From NCBI GenBank assembly GCA_007922225.1, contig ML679970.1, forward strand, positions 21,006,290 to 21,070,289: a DNA stretch of 64,000 nucleotides, written 5' to 3'. Origin of the DNA: Emydura subglobosa. Lineage: Eukaryota; Chordata; Testudines; Chelidae. Positions 1 to 11,819 of this stretch are shown one piece after another. The notes below the pieces were generated by a model, which was not told the DNA's origin, made no database searches, and saw only the letters and a list, made by a program, of their open reading frames with translations. Every line of letters begins with the position of its first letter. Positions within the stretch are counted from its first letter, which is position 1. Made by a program: the position numbers and the translations under genes.

Positions 1-2760
1 ATAATTACCTGAGATGGAATATGATTAGAATGCATAATAGTACAACTACTCCTTAGCACTTTTAGATCAGTAACATTTTACAACTGCATAAATGAATTCT
101 CACAATGCTCTTCTGAGGTAGGTAGGGATCCCTTCTTTTACAGAATTTGGTTTGAAGCAATGCAGTGACTCGGTCAAAGTCATAGAGGAAGGGAGTGGCA
201 GCCAGATTAGACCCTTGGATATCCAGAGTTATAACAGTTAATACTAACAAAGTTGTGGCAGGCAGATAAAACTTCCTATTTCAGGACTTCAATCAGACTG
301 TTAGGGATTAGGAAGAGACCTTGTGAGGGTCAGAAACCCCACAGCTGCCTATGGTGGGTTTCTTGCAACTTCCTTTGAAGACTCTGATGCTGCCCATTAT
401 CAGAGACAGGTCACGGGATGGACTATGCGTCTGATTGAGCATGGCAGTTCCTGTGTTCAGGTAGCTTCTTTATAGTTAACATCCAGATTTTGGTGCAAAA
501 TGACACGAGAGCTTTAGTGACCAATAAGACTTGTCATTTCTAAGCTTCAAAAGTCAGTACAAACATTATCTTATTAATCCTCCCAATGCCACTGTGAGAG
601 AGAGAAGGCTTAGAGAATAAGTGGTCAGGCTTCTCTTTCATATTGTATTTGAATAGATTGCCAATCTTGCAACACAGCCATCCCTTACACCTTGCTGGGG
701 CATCAGTTCCTTGCAGAGATGGAAGAGCACCACCTACTGTGTTACGCATATTACTTCACAATGCACCTAAGCTATCCTTGGAAACCTCCAATCTCAGTGA
801 TAAAATTTCTTAGATTGTGGCATGTGGGTTCTGGGGCACAGGTGCTGTGATATACTGAGAAAAAAATGTATTGATAGACTTAGCACCATCACGAGCCTCA
901 TTCTTTCCATTTGAGACAAATAATCCTGCTGGTGATAAAATTGGACTAAGTACTACCCCATCCAGAATATTAAAGCACCAAAATCTTACTGCATTTCCAG
1001 AGTAACTGTGCCCTTTACCCTTTTAAGAGAAATTACTGAAAAACTGGAGGACTGTGTTAAATTCTGCCAACATTAAACATACAGGACCAAATTTGTCCCT
1101 GGCGTAATCCCACTGACTGCAGTGAAGTTACACCAGAAATACACGTGGCTCATTGCATACTGTTTTGTTCTTTGAAGAGTCTAGGTAAGGAGGACACTCT
1201 AAATAGTAGCAGAGCATATTGGATCAGTGGTGATAAACATTTTAAAACTGGGCCCAATCCTGCACCTAGTAAGTCATTGGGAATGTTGCTGTTCGTTTGC
1301 TACTTGTGAATGTCGCTTTGAAATATGTTTTACTCTGTGATGTTGGCAGTACTAGCAAACATGTTGCTCTCAGAGTTAATAATATAGTCATCTTTAGTTT
1401 ACTGTATATTCAGTATTATACTGTAATAATCTAAGCAGCCTTTGGGCTCTGTTAGTAGTAGTTAGCAAGGAACACCTCCCTGCTTCTAGCCTATATTAGA
1501 GCCTGCTGAGGTTTTGAATATCCACCAATGAGAATGTAGGTAAGACTTGGTCAACCAATGGCAAAGTTTGTTTGGTAACTCACTAAAAATCAACAGGAAG
1601 ATAAGGCCCTTGAAAAGCTGCTGAAAATCTCAGTCTCTGAGTTTCATTATTTTCACAGCCTGAGTTTTTCAGCCAGTCAGCAAAACCAGTTGTTGAGCCT
1701 TAGCCAATCAAAACATCATGTGGTATTTTTTGATTTTTTTTTTTGGTTTGGTTTGGCTTAGTCACTGATTTTCATGAGAAATGCACAGGAGTGGCAGGCT
1801 TGGAGTGTGATTGTCAGGATTTCATACAATGCTTTCTAAAAATTCATGCTGCTGTCATACAAGGATATTGTTAAAAGGATAGCATCAGCTTGAGATCTAG
1901 TCAGTTTCTAGGGGAGAAAAGGTAAAGTTGCTTCATGTACCAACTCCTGAGTCTCCCTGACAATTTTTGTAGTTTTAAAAGCACATTTTCCTGGAGTGTT
2001 TAAAAATATTTTTCCCTCCCCTGTTGCTATGTGACAGATCCAAACACACAAAAAAACCCAGAGATATTATTTTTCTCTAATCTTTTTCAGTCACAGTAAT
2101 ATTACTAGGCACAAGCAGTATTTTACAGGGACTATAACAATAGAGGGTAAAAACTTACAAGAAGTGTGGGTTTTATGTTGACGATATCCTTCTAACTCAC
2201 TGAATAGACTAGAGCTCAGGGAACTGACGTTAATGCAGTGGAAAGCAGCATTATATATATTATACACACACACACAGTTAAAACACTGGCCCCAATCCTG
2301 CAGTTTGATCTGCATAGCATTGCACATGCAAGGAGCCCCCCTTAAGTTAAAACTAGGATGGATCCAATTGTAGAATCTGGCCAAAGTTTATTTTTGCTGG
2401 GTGGAAGGGACTGAACTGAGTTCTGATTGTGTCAGGGGATTACAAAGGCTGTAGAGCTGAGGGGAAGGGACCTGGACCATGGTAGGACCACTTTTTGGCC
2501 AGGCCATACCAGAGTAGTGCAGCAACCCTGTGCACCAGGTTTCAACACCACTCACTCAAATTTGGAAGGGATGTGTATAGGGGCTCATGGGCTGGGGGGG
2601 GGTTAGACTGCTACTATGTGGGTGTTGGGGGAGATGCCTGAGAAAGGAAGAGTAGGGTCAGGTGTGTGTGTGTGGGGGGGGGGGGGTCAAATCTTTGGCC
2701 ACCTCACTCTATAGCGCTCCACAGCCCCTGCTCATGTAGTGTGAATAGAGTGGGTGCAGA
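1..2760. other. Intergenic, no gene recognised
   Basis: The stretch has AT-rich anonymous sequence with a T-run near 1730, a short TA/CA repeat near 2255-2277 and a G-run near 2674-2686. Fragments near 1080-1142 and 1250-1275 belong to degraded hairpin-type repeats (centre like CCCACTGACTGCAGTGAAG). No supported exon was found on either strand. Confidence 0.6.
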
Positions 2761-2764
2761 AAGG

Positions 2765-2910
2765 AGACAGTAATCATTACTGGCACTTACATACCTGAAA
2801 ATACTTTACCAACAGTAACTCACATCACACCTGTGTGCTGGTGAAGTATTTATTCCATTTTTACAGAAGAGGAAACTGAAGCAGAGAGAGATGCAGAGCA
2901 GGGTCATCGG
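2765..2910 (-). repeat. MIR/CORE-SINE-like fragment
   Basis: Read on the + strand it shows TTACAGAAGAGGAAACTGAA and GCAGAGAGAG, the reversed form of the MIR segment around CTCAGTTTCCTCATCTGTAAA. The divergent upstream part (ACTTTACCAACAGTAACTCA) fits the 3' side of the element. Confidence 0.6.
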
Positions 2911-3166
2911 ATGGGTCTGGGTGGGTCAAATTAGCACCCAGGCCCACCTAAATCCAAGCCTGAGAGTATGGCAGAAAGATACTTGCACTAGTCACTAAAG
3001 ATAGAATGTGGCTTTGGCAGTGCCAGTGGTGGGAGGGGTTAGCTGCCCAAAGTGCATGCCCAGCAGAGACGCTAGGTGTGTACTCAGGGCAGCTAGTCCC
3101 TCCTGCTCCTCGTGCTGCCACATCTACAATTCTGACTTCAGGCACTAGCTTGAGCAGAACTAGCAT

Positions 3167-3472
3167 GGGTATGTTTACACAAGCTGGGAATCACATCCTT
3201 GCAGCTCAAATGTGAACACACCTAAAGGTATGTCTACACTGCACCAAGGAGTGTGCTTCCCAAGCTTAGGTAGACAGACATAGCTTTGTTGGAGCTAGCC
3301 TGCCTGGGGTTGGCATGGGCAGCGGTTCTGGGCTAGCCACCTGAGTACATACCCAGAGGTACTCAGAAGGCTGCCCAAGCCACCATCAGTGCTAGCTGGA
3401 GCAGAGCTAGTGTGTCCGTTTACTCACACGGGGAAGCAGAAGCACACTCCCAGCTACAGTGTAAACATACCC
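3167..3472. mobile_element. TIR-type non-autonomous DNA element
   Basis: The left end GGGTATGTTTACACAAGCTG is mirrored by the right end GCTACAGTGTAAACATACCC. A second internal start-like motif GGTATGTCTACACTGCACC at about 3228 suggests nested or rearranged copies. No transposase frame is visible. Confidence 0.7.
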
Positions 3473-3479
3473 AAGGGCT

Positions 3480-5040
3480 CCCATCCCATCCCAGTGCCCA
3501 GACTCTCCCTTGGCAGATGTGCCTGCCCAGCTCTGGAGTGTGGCTGGCAGGGAAGATGTGCAAGGACAGGAAGGAGAGTCTGTTCGACTCCTGGGACCTG
3601 GCAGGATCCTAAGACCAGCTCCCGGGTGAGTCCTGCCCATGAGTGTGGGAGTTGAAGGAAGAGAGCAACATCTGCTTAGCTGCAAAGTGCAGCCTGGCCA
3701 GGGCTTCAGTCTGCAACTCCCCAGACTTGTTCTGGGGACAGGGCAGGGATTTACCCTAGCATAGATGCTTCCCAGCCATCTTCAGAAACAGCAATGCAGC
3801 CCAGAACATATCCCTTCCCCATCCCCATCCAAAACACCCTCCACTTCCCACCAAGATCCACCCCCTCTTGCAGGAGTGGTTCGGCCTCCATGCTCTCTGC
3901 AGACACGTCATTGCCCCTTCACCATAAGTTGGGGCCCACCCACAGTTCCACCTCTCTGCCCCTGCTGCAGAGTCTTGCCAAAGGCCCACAGGGCTAGGGC
4001 TGGAGCAGGAGTGTGCCTGGCTCCCCTGAGTGCTCAGTGCTCCCCCTCCAGCACAGCAGACACAGTCCTGCATCCCCTGCCCATGGGGCTGTGTGCCACG
4101 TGCCTTTGCCCCACAGACCATGGGGCTGCTGAGCTGCCGAGCGTTGCTACGAGGGGGAGCCAGGCTCCCTCATAGCCAGAATGGCAGCTGCCGCCTGGCC
4201 CAGCCCCTTGCCCAGGAGGACAGAGAGAAGCTGTGGTACCTGACCCCGACATACACCCGCCCCAAGCTAGCCTCTTGGGCCCCCTCCCTGCCAGGAGTTG
4301 GGTGGCCCCAGGCTGGCTCCCCTGCCCTGGGTAGTGACACTCAGGTTGCCCTTGGCATTGTACCACCCTCCGGGTCATGCTAAGTAGTAACTCACCCCCA
4401 CTCCTGTGAGATAACAAGCCCTGGAGGCCAGGGCACCAGCCCCATCTCTGCTGGAGGCCAGGCTCCAATTTGCCAGGAGACTAAACTTAAACTGTGGGTC
4501 CAAGTTGGCCTGGCAAACTCACCTCTATGATGAGTCCAGCCCAAACCCTGTGCGTTCCAGGTTGGGGCTGGTTTTGGAGCCAGTTCCAATGATCCCAGTT
4601 CAGTGCCAAGTTTCAGTTTGGGCTTCTCTGCAGCTCAGATCCTCACTAAAGCTGTAAGTGAAAATGTGTCAGGGATGCGTTGCTAAAGCACTGCACGGGT
4701 AGCCCAGTACTGGTAGCTGGGGGGCTGCAAGTCAGGATTGTGGGGCATCCACAGAACTGACTGAGGGTCCCTCCCAAGACTGGCACAGCAGGGAGCGCTG
4801 CAGGTCTGGCCAAAGGTGCATTGGCTGAGCTGGGGTCTTGGAGTGGAATAATCAGAGATGATGCAGATCAGGATTGTGTTGAAGGTAGGAAAGCTTGCTC
4901 ATTACCAGGCCAGTCCACTGCTATTTAGTCCTTCATTTTTATAAATTCTAAATTCATGCATAAAAAAGAAATTTTCCAGCATGGTTCACTTCTAATATCG
5001 GGCTACAGTCTCATCCTCTTTTTGTCAGATCTATAAATAT
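3480..5040. other. Intergenic GC-rich stretch, no gene recognised
   Basis: The region from 3480 to 4600 is C/G-rich but poor in CpG and opens several long antisense and sense frames. None resembles a protein I know, and they look like composition artefacts. From 4600 to 5040 it is unremarkable. Confidence 0.5.
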
Positions 5041-5041
5041 C

Positions 5042-5120
5042 AGGAGCTGAAGATTGACTAGGTGGACGAGGGAAAACCTTTTATTGGACCAACTTCTGTT
5101 GGTGAAAGAGACAAGCTTTA
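5042..5120 (-). repeat. Unclassified dispersed repeat, copy 1
   Basis: The + strand reads TTTTATTGGACCAACTTCTG and TTGGTGAAAGAGACAAGCTT, the reverse complement of copy 2 at about 5755-5905. The copy stops abruptly at 5120 where a TIR-type element begins. Confidence 0.65.
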
Positions 5121-5345
5121 GTGTAGACACTACTTGTGCCAACGGGAGGGGTTCTCCCATTGGCGTAGGTAACCCACCGTCCCAAGAGGCAGTAGGTAGG
5201 TCGATGGAAGAATTCTTTCCCTGACCTAGCACTTTCTACACCCAGGGTTAGGTCTACATAGCTGTCTTTTTCAGGGATGGGGTTTTTCACACCTCTGATG
5301 GATTTAGCTCTGCTGATATAAATTCTCGGTATAGACCAGCCATTA
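5108..5345. mobile_element. MITE-like element
   Basis: It begins AGTGTAGACACTAC and ends near GGTATAGACCAGCC. Its inner segment TCAGGGATGGGGTTTTTCAC is shared with the copy at 25286-25520. It has no coding capacity. Confidence 0.5.
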
Positions 5346-5496
5346 GTTTCCTAAAGTTGATTCCCCTCCCAATCCTAATGGTTTGCAAATGTCAATATAA
5401 TTTAACCCTCAATTGCCCACTTAATTTTAAGTGGTCTCCTACAACATGTCTGAACGCTTTTATGCTTAACAATCTATCCCAATATGTAGTCATCTA

Positions 5497-5728
5497 AAGC
5501 CTTGTCTACACTAGAACTTATGCCGGCAAAACTTTTGTCGCTCAGCGGTGTGAAAAAAACCACCTGCACGACATAAATTTTGCCGGCATAAGCACTTGTG
5601 TGGATAGCACTATGTCAGTAGGAGAGCTCTCTCCCACCAACATTATGCGGCTACCCAAACACTCTTACAGCAGCATAGCTGTACTGATACAGCTGTGCCG
5701 CTGTAAATTTTAAGTGTAGACTAGCTCT
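5497..5728. mobile_element. TIR-type MITE
   Basis: The left end AGCCTTGTCTACACTAGAAC is inverted at the right end (AAGTGTAGACTAGCTCT). Internal blocks TGCCGGCAAAACTTTTGTCG and ACAGCAGCATAGCTGTACTG recur in the copies at 15205 and 56058. Confidence 0.75.
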
Positions 5729-5754
5729 CAGACACTCTGGTTAGTGGTTATCTA

Positions 5755-5905
5755 CCTCCCCCAGACCTAAAGAAGAGGTCTGTGAAGCTTGAAAGTTTCT
5801 CCCTTCCACTAACAGAAGTTGGTCCAATAAAAGACATTGCCTCACCCACCTTGTCTTTTTCATGTCCTGGGACCAACATGGCTACAATACTGCAAACACT
5901 AATTA
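5755..5905 (+). repeat. Unclassified dispersed repeat, copy 2
   Basis: The copy contains AACAGAAGTTGGTCCAATAA and the end GGGACCAACATGGCTACAAT. It shares the core with copies at 5042-5120 and 32905-32970. The family is common in reptile genomes, but I cannot name it. Confidence 0.65.
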
Positions 5906-6265
5906 CTACTATGCTTTTGAAAAGTTGAGGTGAACTGCATTTATTTTGTTCTAAACAGGTGTGTTATGTGAATTAAGTTTTCACTGAACTCACTCATAAA
6001 TTATAATATGTAAATATACACACAACTTTCCACTACACATACAAAACAGGAGCAGGAAATCGGGCTGGGCAAGGGGGCTCCCTAATTACACAGCCATTAC
6101 TCATTAAATGGTTCAAATTTTGTGTCTTATACCTTTCTGAAGTTTGCAAGGCAGTTCTGGTTTCACAGGTCTGTCAGAGCAGCCAGACTTTCAGGATGGT
6201 TGGAGAGCCCAGTGTTACTTCAGGTTAGATGTAAAGTCGTCATGTTACGTTGCAAAGAAAAGATT

Positions 6266-6356
6266 TTGGCTCAGATCCTTAAAGGTATTTAGGCTCCTAA
6301 CTTCCACTGAAACCAATCACAGTTAGATGGCCAAATACCTGTGAGGATTTGGGCCC
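6266..6356. repeat. Hairpin-type repeat
   Basis: The left arm GGCTCAGATCCTTAAAGGTA and right arm (...AAATACCTGTGAGGATTTGGGCCC) are near-inverted repeats around a short loop. It can fold into a long imperfect hairpin. Confidence 0.6.
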
Positions 6357-6359
6357 TTG

Positions 6360-8020
6360 TCTGTGAGAGAAAGCTCAGAGCAAAAATGCCTGGAATGTAC
6401 TAAGGGGAGAAGTAAGGAAGGTTGCCACCTTTCCCTGCTTGATGGAGACAAATTCCTGTATATCAACATGGCAACTTAGTGTCAGAATGTGATGCAACAA
6501 AACATTGCTGTGCTTATGTTGCTTATGGCTCAAATTGGTTATTTTTTATCCTTTAACATCCTGCAAATTAGGATGCCAGATCACCGTTCAGAGCTGGTGC
6601 AGTCACAGAAATCCTTGTTATTAGTAAAGCCTGTGGAACAATTACTACACACTATTCTCCTTTTGTGTGGAATATGTGAGTTTCCATCTTTTGATGGCAT
6701 CTTTTTCATTGAGAGAACAACTCATCTTTCATAGTTTTACATTTGTGGAAGGAAAAGAGATTACTGTTGTATTTACCTCGGAACACAGCCTATACAAAGA
6801 GTGTGGCAAACCTGTGCTATTAATGAACAATAGTAGGCTGTAGTTGTTGGCAGGGTCTGTGCTTAGCCAGGATGTTATCAAGGATGCTCAAGCTATACTA
6901 TTGCAAAACCTACTCTGTACTGCATAGAAAGTTGTGGGTTTCTTTCCAGAAGGAAAGCGAAGGTGTAGTTAACTGGCTTACAGTTATTGACTTGCTTTGG
7001 GTCTCATTAAGGAAAGTTGTGGCTGTGCAGTTTTCAATATGAGATAGTGTGAAATTCATGCCAGATTATTAAATAGTGTGTTGTTCATTATTTGGAAGCA
7101 ACAAACAGTGGATTTGATTGGATAATATGATTCAAATGATTTATTTTTCTCTAGGAAAGGAAAGCCTAGTCCCTATGAAGGTATGCAATTAAAATCTCTG
7201 GGCTGAGCTTGGCAATTTGCCAGTAACACCTCTTCATGGTCCTGTCAATATATTTGTCCTTCCTGATCTGAAACAACCCTTCTCCTGGGGTACACCTGGC
7301 TGTGTCATGTCAAATGTCTGATAAGGATTCCATAGAGACTATCAAACCGGGAAAGCATTAACTCTCTGTGTACGCAAGCCATCCTTCAACGTTGTCTGGC
7401 ACTTGTATACCATTTCCTCATAACAGAAGCTGCTGCACATCTGTGAAAATCAAAACTGAGTGCCAGAAAAAAGTCATTTTTTTCTGTGCAGGTGTGGAGA
7501 TTCTCATGGGCAACTCACGTACACCACTGCCAAATTGATGACAGATGTACTTTGTGAAGTGTGTGTTGCCCTTTTCTGAAGTATTTGGTATTGGTCAGTG
7601 GACTGATCCAATGTAGCAGAAGGGCTGTTAGGTTAACCCTGCTGTTTGCAGCAATGTGACAGAAGGCAGGACTCCAGAGCAGACGGTCCAGTGTGACATG
7701 TCCCCCATATTCTGCATTCTGAACCCCTATCTCTGGCCTTTGGGCTGATGTGGGCTGGATGTGACATTTTTCAGAGTCTAATTGCTCTTGGATTGACAGC
7801 AGGAAGGGAAAAGAAAACAAGAAGAAAATCCATGGGGACATCTCTCCACCCAAACAAACAGGGAGAACAAAGAAGTATAATTTTCAATGAACACATTGAT
7901 TTTGTCAGCAATTTGGAACCATAAATGAGTTTTGACATGTAATAACTGAAGCTTTACAGTTCACCGTTAACAGATTTGTTTTAATAAGTCAGCAGCTTTT
8001 CGAAAAGCATCACTTCAGCT
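6360..8020. other. Intergenic, no gene recognised
   Basis: The open frames at 6489-6734 and 7515-7853 (antisense) are short and unlike known proteins. No repeat family was recognised with confidence. Confidence 0.5.
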
Positions 8021-8028
8021 TGGTAGAT

Positions 8029-8349
8029 CGGAGTTTCTGAAGCAGGGGGTCATGATCCCGGGGATGGACACAAAAAGGAGGAAGAAGGCACTGGAAAATG
8101 TATCACAAACTAAAGCAAAGACAATCTCTCTCAGACCCCCAGTTCCCGCACTCTCTTACCTTTCAAGGTCAAGTAATCTCTTTCAACCTTTTGAAACACA
8201 CACACACACACAAATAAATGGCACAAGCTTATCATTATTACCACTGATACATTATTTGCTCTTACTTTTACAGTAAATGTAAGGGGGTTGGGAACATTTC
8301 TGACTTTGAATAAGTGGTCACCCACTTGAAAAGGTGTTGAGAAATCCTG
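8029..8349. mobile_element. hAT-like non-autonomous element
   Basis: The start CGGAGTTTCTGAAGCAGGGG and end AAAAGGTGTTGAGAAATCCTG are imperfect inverted termini of the CAGNGTTTCTCAA type. Flanking 8-mers agree at only 5 of 8 positions, so the boundaries are tentative. A (CA)n run lies inside at about 8195-8213. Confidence 0.5.
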
Positions 8350-9336
8350 GAGTATATCAATGGCAGATAGGTCTTGGGCAGGGATGCATGGCCAAATGGC
8401 ATGTAACTGCAGCCTCTCTCTCCTTGCTGAACCTGTTGGAAAGGCAGCTTGAGTAAGGGAGGTTAAATTGTGCTTTTAGATATGCTAGCAATTCCCATTG
8501 ACTTCTACAGAAATTGCATGAGCGTATCTAAGGACGGAGTTTGTTCCTAAGTGTAATGATTTAAAAACTGGGACCAATGGATCTTGGAAAATATGACTGT
8601 TAGTCCCTGCTGACAGTTGGTATCATACACCCATATAGTCCACCTCTGGGAATCTTCAAAGTACCTTCTTTCAACTAGTAGCCCCTAAAAAGATGCCTTT
8701 CAGCTCTGAGACTGTGATCTCACGCTACTCTGCAAAACCAATACTGTTATTAAGAAATAAGCAACATGACACAATCCACCTGTCCCATGAAACATTCCAA
8801 TTACAATAGTCACATGACTAATCCACCAGCCACACAAAACATTTTGGGTGTAATAGCAACATGACACAATCTACCCACCACGCACAGCATTTCAGTTACA
8901 ATGGCCACATGCCTTTCTGTTTTCCAGTATTGTACCCACTTGAGCTGTTGGATTGCAAGTTCTTTGGGAGCAAGGATTTGGCACATTCTCTCTGTGTTAT
9001 CTATCTACTTATCTGGCCCCCATCATGTAGAATCTGAACAACTATGTGCACTCATACCTAGTAAAGATCATGTCTGCTCACAGTGCTATATAAATAATAG
9101 CAGGCAGAGTCTACTGCATAGGTTACCTGCTGCAATAGCAAACACTTTACTGTAAAAGAATGCCCTTTACTATGTTTATAAAAGCATCACCTACTTAAAT
9201 GTTTATTGCATACACATTTTGTAATAATCTCTACAAATACACCATATCAAATACCTCCTTGTGTACTTATCTGGATGACTTCCTGTATTCATGTACAGTT
9301 TTTCAAAGTGTCTATATTTAGATAGATGTGGCTTAA
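8350..9336. other. Intergenic, no gene recognised
   Basis: It contains a hairpin-repeat fragment near 8470-8530 (ATTCCCATTGACTTCTACAG). Around 8760-8900 three loosely repeated segments read like GCAACATGACACAATC...CCAC. Nothing coding is seen. Confidence 0.45.
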
Positions 9337-10144
9337 TGTAGTGAGGTGGTGTGACTTCCCTCTAAGCCACCTTCATGCCCAGGAGGAGGAGCCACCCTTC
9401 ATGCCCAGGTGGGAGGAGCTGGACCAACCTCACCCCTCCCCCTGGAAGTGGGTAGGCGGGACAGGAAGTTTAAAAGACACAGCCTCCAGCTCAGTTATGG
9501 CCATCTGGATGAGGCAGCGAGGAAGAGAGATGCATCGTGCTTGCTCCAGGTTGCTGACTCTGCTACCAAACCCAGAGACACCCTGCCTGCCAGAGAACCT
9601 GTGCCCACAAGGTAACCACCAGGACTGCCATTGACCATCTACGTTGGGGAGACTGAAGATACCCCGTGGACCCAGGTACACCCCGAGTGGTGGGTAGGAA
9701 GTAGCCCAGGGGTAGCTGACTGCAGTCAGGCTATAGTGCTGCCGGAGGCACAGTCAGCGCGTTGCAGCTGGATTCCCCGCTGACACAGTGGCAGAACACT
9801 CCACCACTGGTAGGGTCCTGGGCTGGGAAGTGGTGGAGTTGGGTAGGCCCACATCTCCCTTGGAGTGGCAGCTCCCCCTCTACCTACAGCTCTAGACTGC
9901 TGAGGTGCTCAGCCCCTACCTGAGCTCCTACGCTGCTTTGGTGCTCAGCTCTATAGACTACAGTTTGGCTCTGCTACTGCCTGTGGGCCCAGAGGTTATA
10001 TACTGCATACTTGCCCTGCTCTGCCTGAGGACCAGGGGCGATTGACTGTTTATTGGCTAAGTCCCCCTGTCAGTAGATGGTGATTGAGTGAGGTGATGTG
10101 GCCTCCCGCCAACCCAGAGGAGGAGTGACTGGCACCCCTCTACA
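9337..10144 (+). repeat. 5' LTR of the Gmr1-like element (808 bp)
   Basis: It begins TGTAGTGAGGTGGTGTG and ends CCTCTACA. It carries a TTTAAAAG box near 9468 where the 3' LTR has TATAAAAG. It is about 340 bp longer than the 3' LTR, the extra block lying roughly between 9490 and 9785. A short duplication of TTCATGCCCAGG is visible near 9370-9400. Confidence 0.85.
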
Positions 10145-10165
10145 CTTGGTGGAGAATGCGGGTAG
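10145..10165 (+). other. Candidate primer-binding site
   Basis: Directly after the 5' LTR the sequence TGGTGGAGAATGCGGG begins with TGG, the complement of the tRNA CCA end, and is followed by a GC-rich stretch. I could not match it to a particular tRNA. Confidence 0.5.
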
Positions 10166-10228
10166 CGGCCCGACCACTGCAGTGAGGGGCCCAGCACAAG
10201 CACTGCTCAAGTATCCCTGATAGGAGTG

Positions 10229-10760
10229 ATGGAACCAGATAAGTGTGTTAGATTTCTGGCCGAGAACCAGCAGTAGCAGCAACAGCTGGCCTGGGAGCTG
10301 CGGGTCTAGCTATGCAAACAGCAGAAACAGCATGCCCAGCAGGTTGCTGCCTTGCTGTTCTGTAGCCCTGCTCCCTGCCACTGGTGACACAGCAATGTAG
10401 ATGGACCCCACTGAGACTGGACCCAGTTTGCAGATGCCCTATTTGGAGGACTCCAGTGCCAGAGCCCGATCCTGGACAGTTCCCTCTGCCAGGCCTACAT
10501 GGGTGAGTCCCGGGCCCGCCATCTGGCTTACACAAAGTTTACAATCTCCATGGAGCTGGAGCAGACTCAGGATGCGGACAGACCCCCGTCCATAGGGAGC
10601 TCATCTCCGGCACCGAACCAGTGCTTGGGGAAATAAGGATCCCGTGCATCCACAAGGACATGAAACCATACCCCATCACCCGTGTCCCCTAACTGTGAGT
10701 GGGGTGACCCACATGATGACAGTGGGACTAGTCCCTAGGCTTGTCTACCCATGGTCCTGG
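10229..10760 (+). pseudogene. gag/protease remnant of the Gmr1-like element
   Basis: An ATG at 10229 opens MEPDKCVRFLAENQQ followed by a stop and a Gln-rich, coiled-coil-like stretch, typical of the gag start of such elements. Further on, fragments such as VTHMMTVGLVPRLVYP look like the end of the aspartic protease region. Stops and shifts interrupt it, and the region is far shorter than an intact gag-protease, so large deletions are inferred. The reading is cut at 10760 by the inserted LTR and resumes at 11500. Confidence 0.55.
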
Positions 10761-11499
10761 TGTTGGAGAAAATAAAAGGGATTCTATGGGAGACACCTAA
10801 CCCTCCCGCCAACAATTAAAAAAGGAAGTGTCTAGGTCCCCCTTCTGTGTCTATCGTCGGAGTAGTCAGGTGGGTAAATACCAAAACTCAGACTAAAGCA
10901 GAACAAGGAACAATTTATTCGGGGGCAAATAACAAATGAGGGGTCACTCGGGGATTTAACAAGGTGGCGCTTAACTCCAGATTCTTTCCCAACTTAAACC
11001 TAAACTACCCAGGCCCAAGTTAATAAGAACTACTTAAGGTCTTTTTTCACCCTCCTGGAGCACTGTTCATGACTCCCAGGATGATGAGCCGGGAACTCAG
11101 GATCTGATGGTGGACTCAGGAACCACTGCAGGTAGGCATGCTGATCTTCTTGTGTGGGGGCTATCCGTGATGTTCTTCCTAGAGGCTTCTCTTCTTCTCT
11201 AAGCGACTCCTGCGCATGATGACACCTGGCTGCCTCTAAGGCGGACAGCCCCGTGTGACTGGCTCACTACAATTTATAGAGTCCTGTTGCCAGGCGGATC
11301 ACACTCCTTTCCACCTTACCTTTTCTGCCTTTTTCCCAGAAAGGGCGGGAAATACTAGGGAAGAAAACCTCCAAGATGGAGTCCTAGTTGTTCTTTCGCC
11401 ATTTCAAAATGGCAATCAGCTTAAACATTTCATTTAATTAACATAATAAATCCCCATAAGGAATAGGGAACATAACATGAGGATATTCTCAACCCAACA
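10761..11499 (-). mobile_element. Solo LTR inserted in the Gmr1-like element
   Basis: The 739-bp sequence has perfect inverted ends TGTTGG...CCAACA and is flanked by the 4-bp duplication CTGG (10757-10760 and 11500-11503). On the minus strand a TATA-type TCTATAAATTG lies at about 11267-11280 and an AATAAA near 10914. This gives U3-R-U5 order and sets the orientation. A 4-bp duplication fits a gammaretrovirus-like (class I) endogenous retrovirus, but some gypsy elements cannot be excluded. No internal coding region is present. Confidence 0.8.
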
Positions 11500-11819
11500 C
11501 TGGGATGGGACTGGCCAGAGTTTGTGGAGGTCTTGGACACTGCAAACCTGGGGGCCCCCTGGTCCCGATGACCCTTGAAGCAGAGAGTCCTGAAGATGGA
11601 TCGGACTTGGAGGAATACACAGACAGTGGCAGCTCTGGGGAAGAGCTAGGGATCAGAGCACACAGAGGACTCCACCTCAACAGTTGACTTAGCCAGGATC
11701 AGAGAGCGGATCCCACACTTAGCTGAGCGTATGAGCAGCTGGCAGCAGTCGATAGAGAAATAATGGATCCTCAATGTGCAAACCAGTAGATCCATTTTGA
11801 ATTAACTAACAGACCAAAC

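Noticed and set aside
3407..4468. Cluster of 90-144 codon frames on both strands
   Set aside because: Mutually overlapping, no recognisable protein, composition effect.
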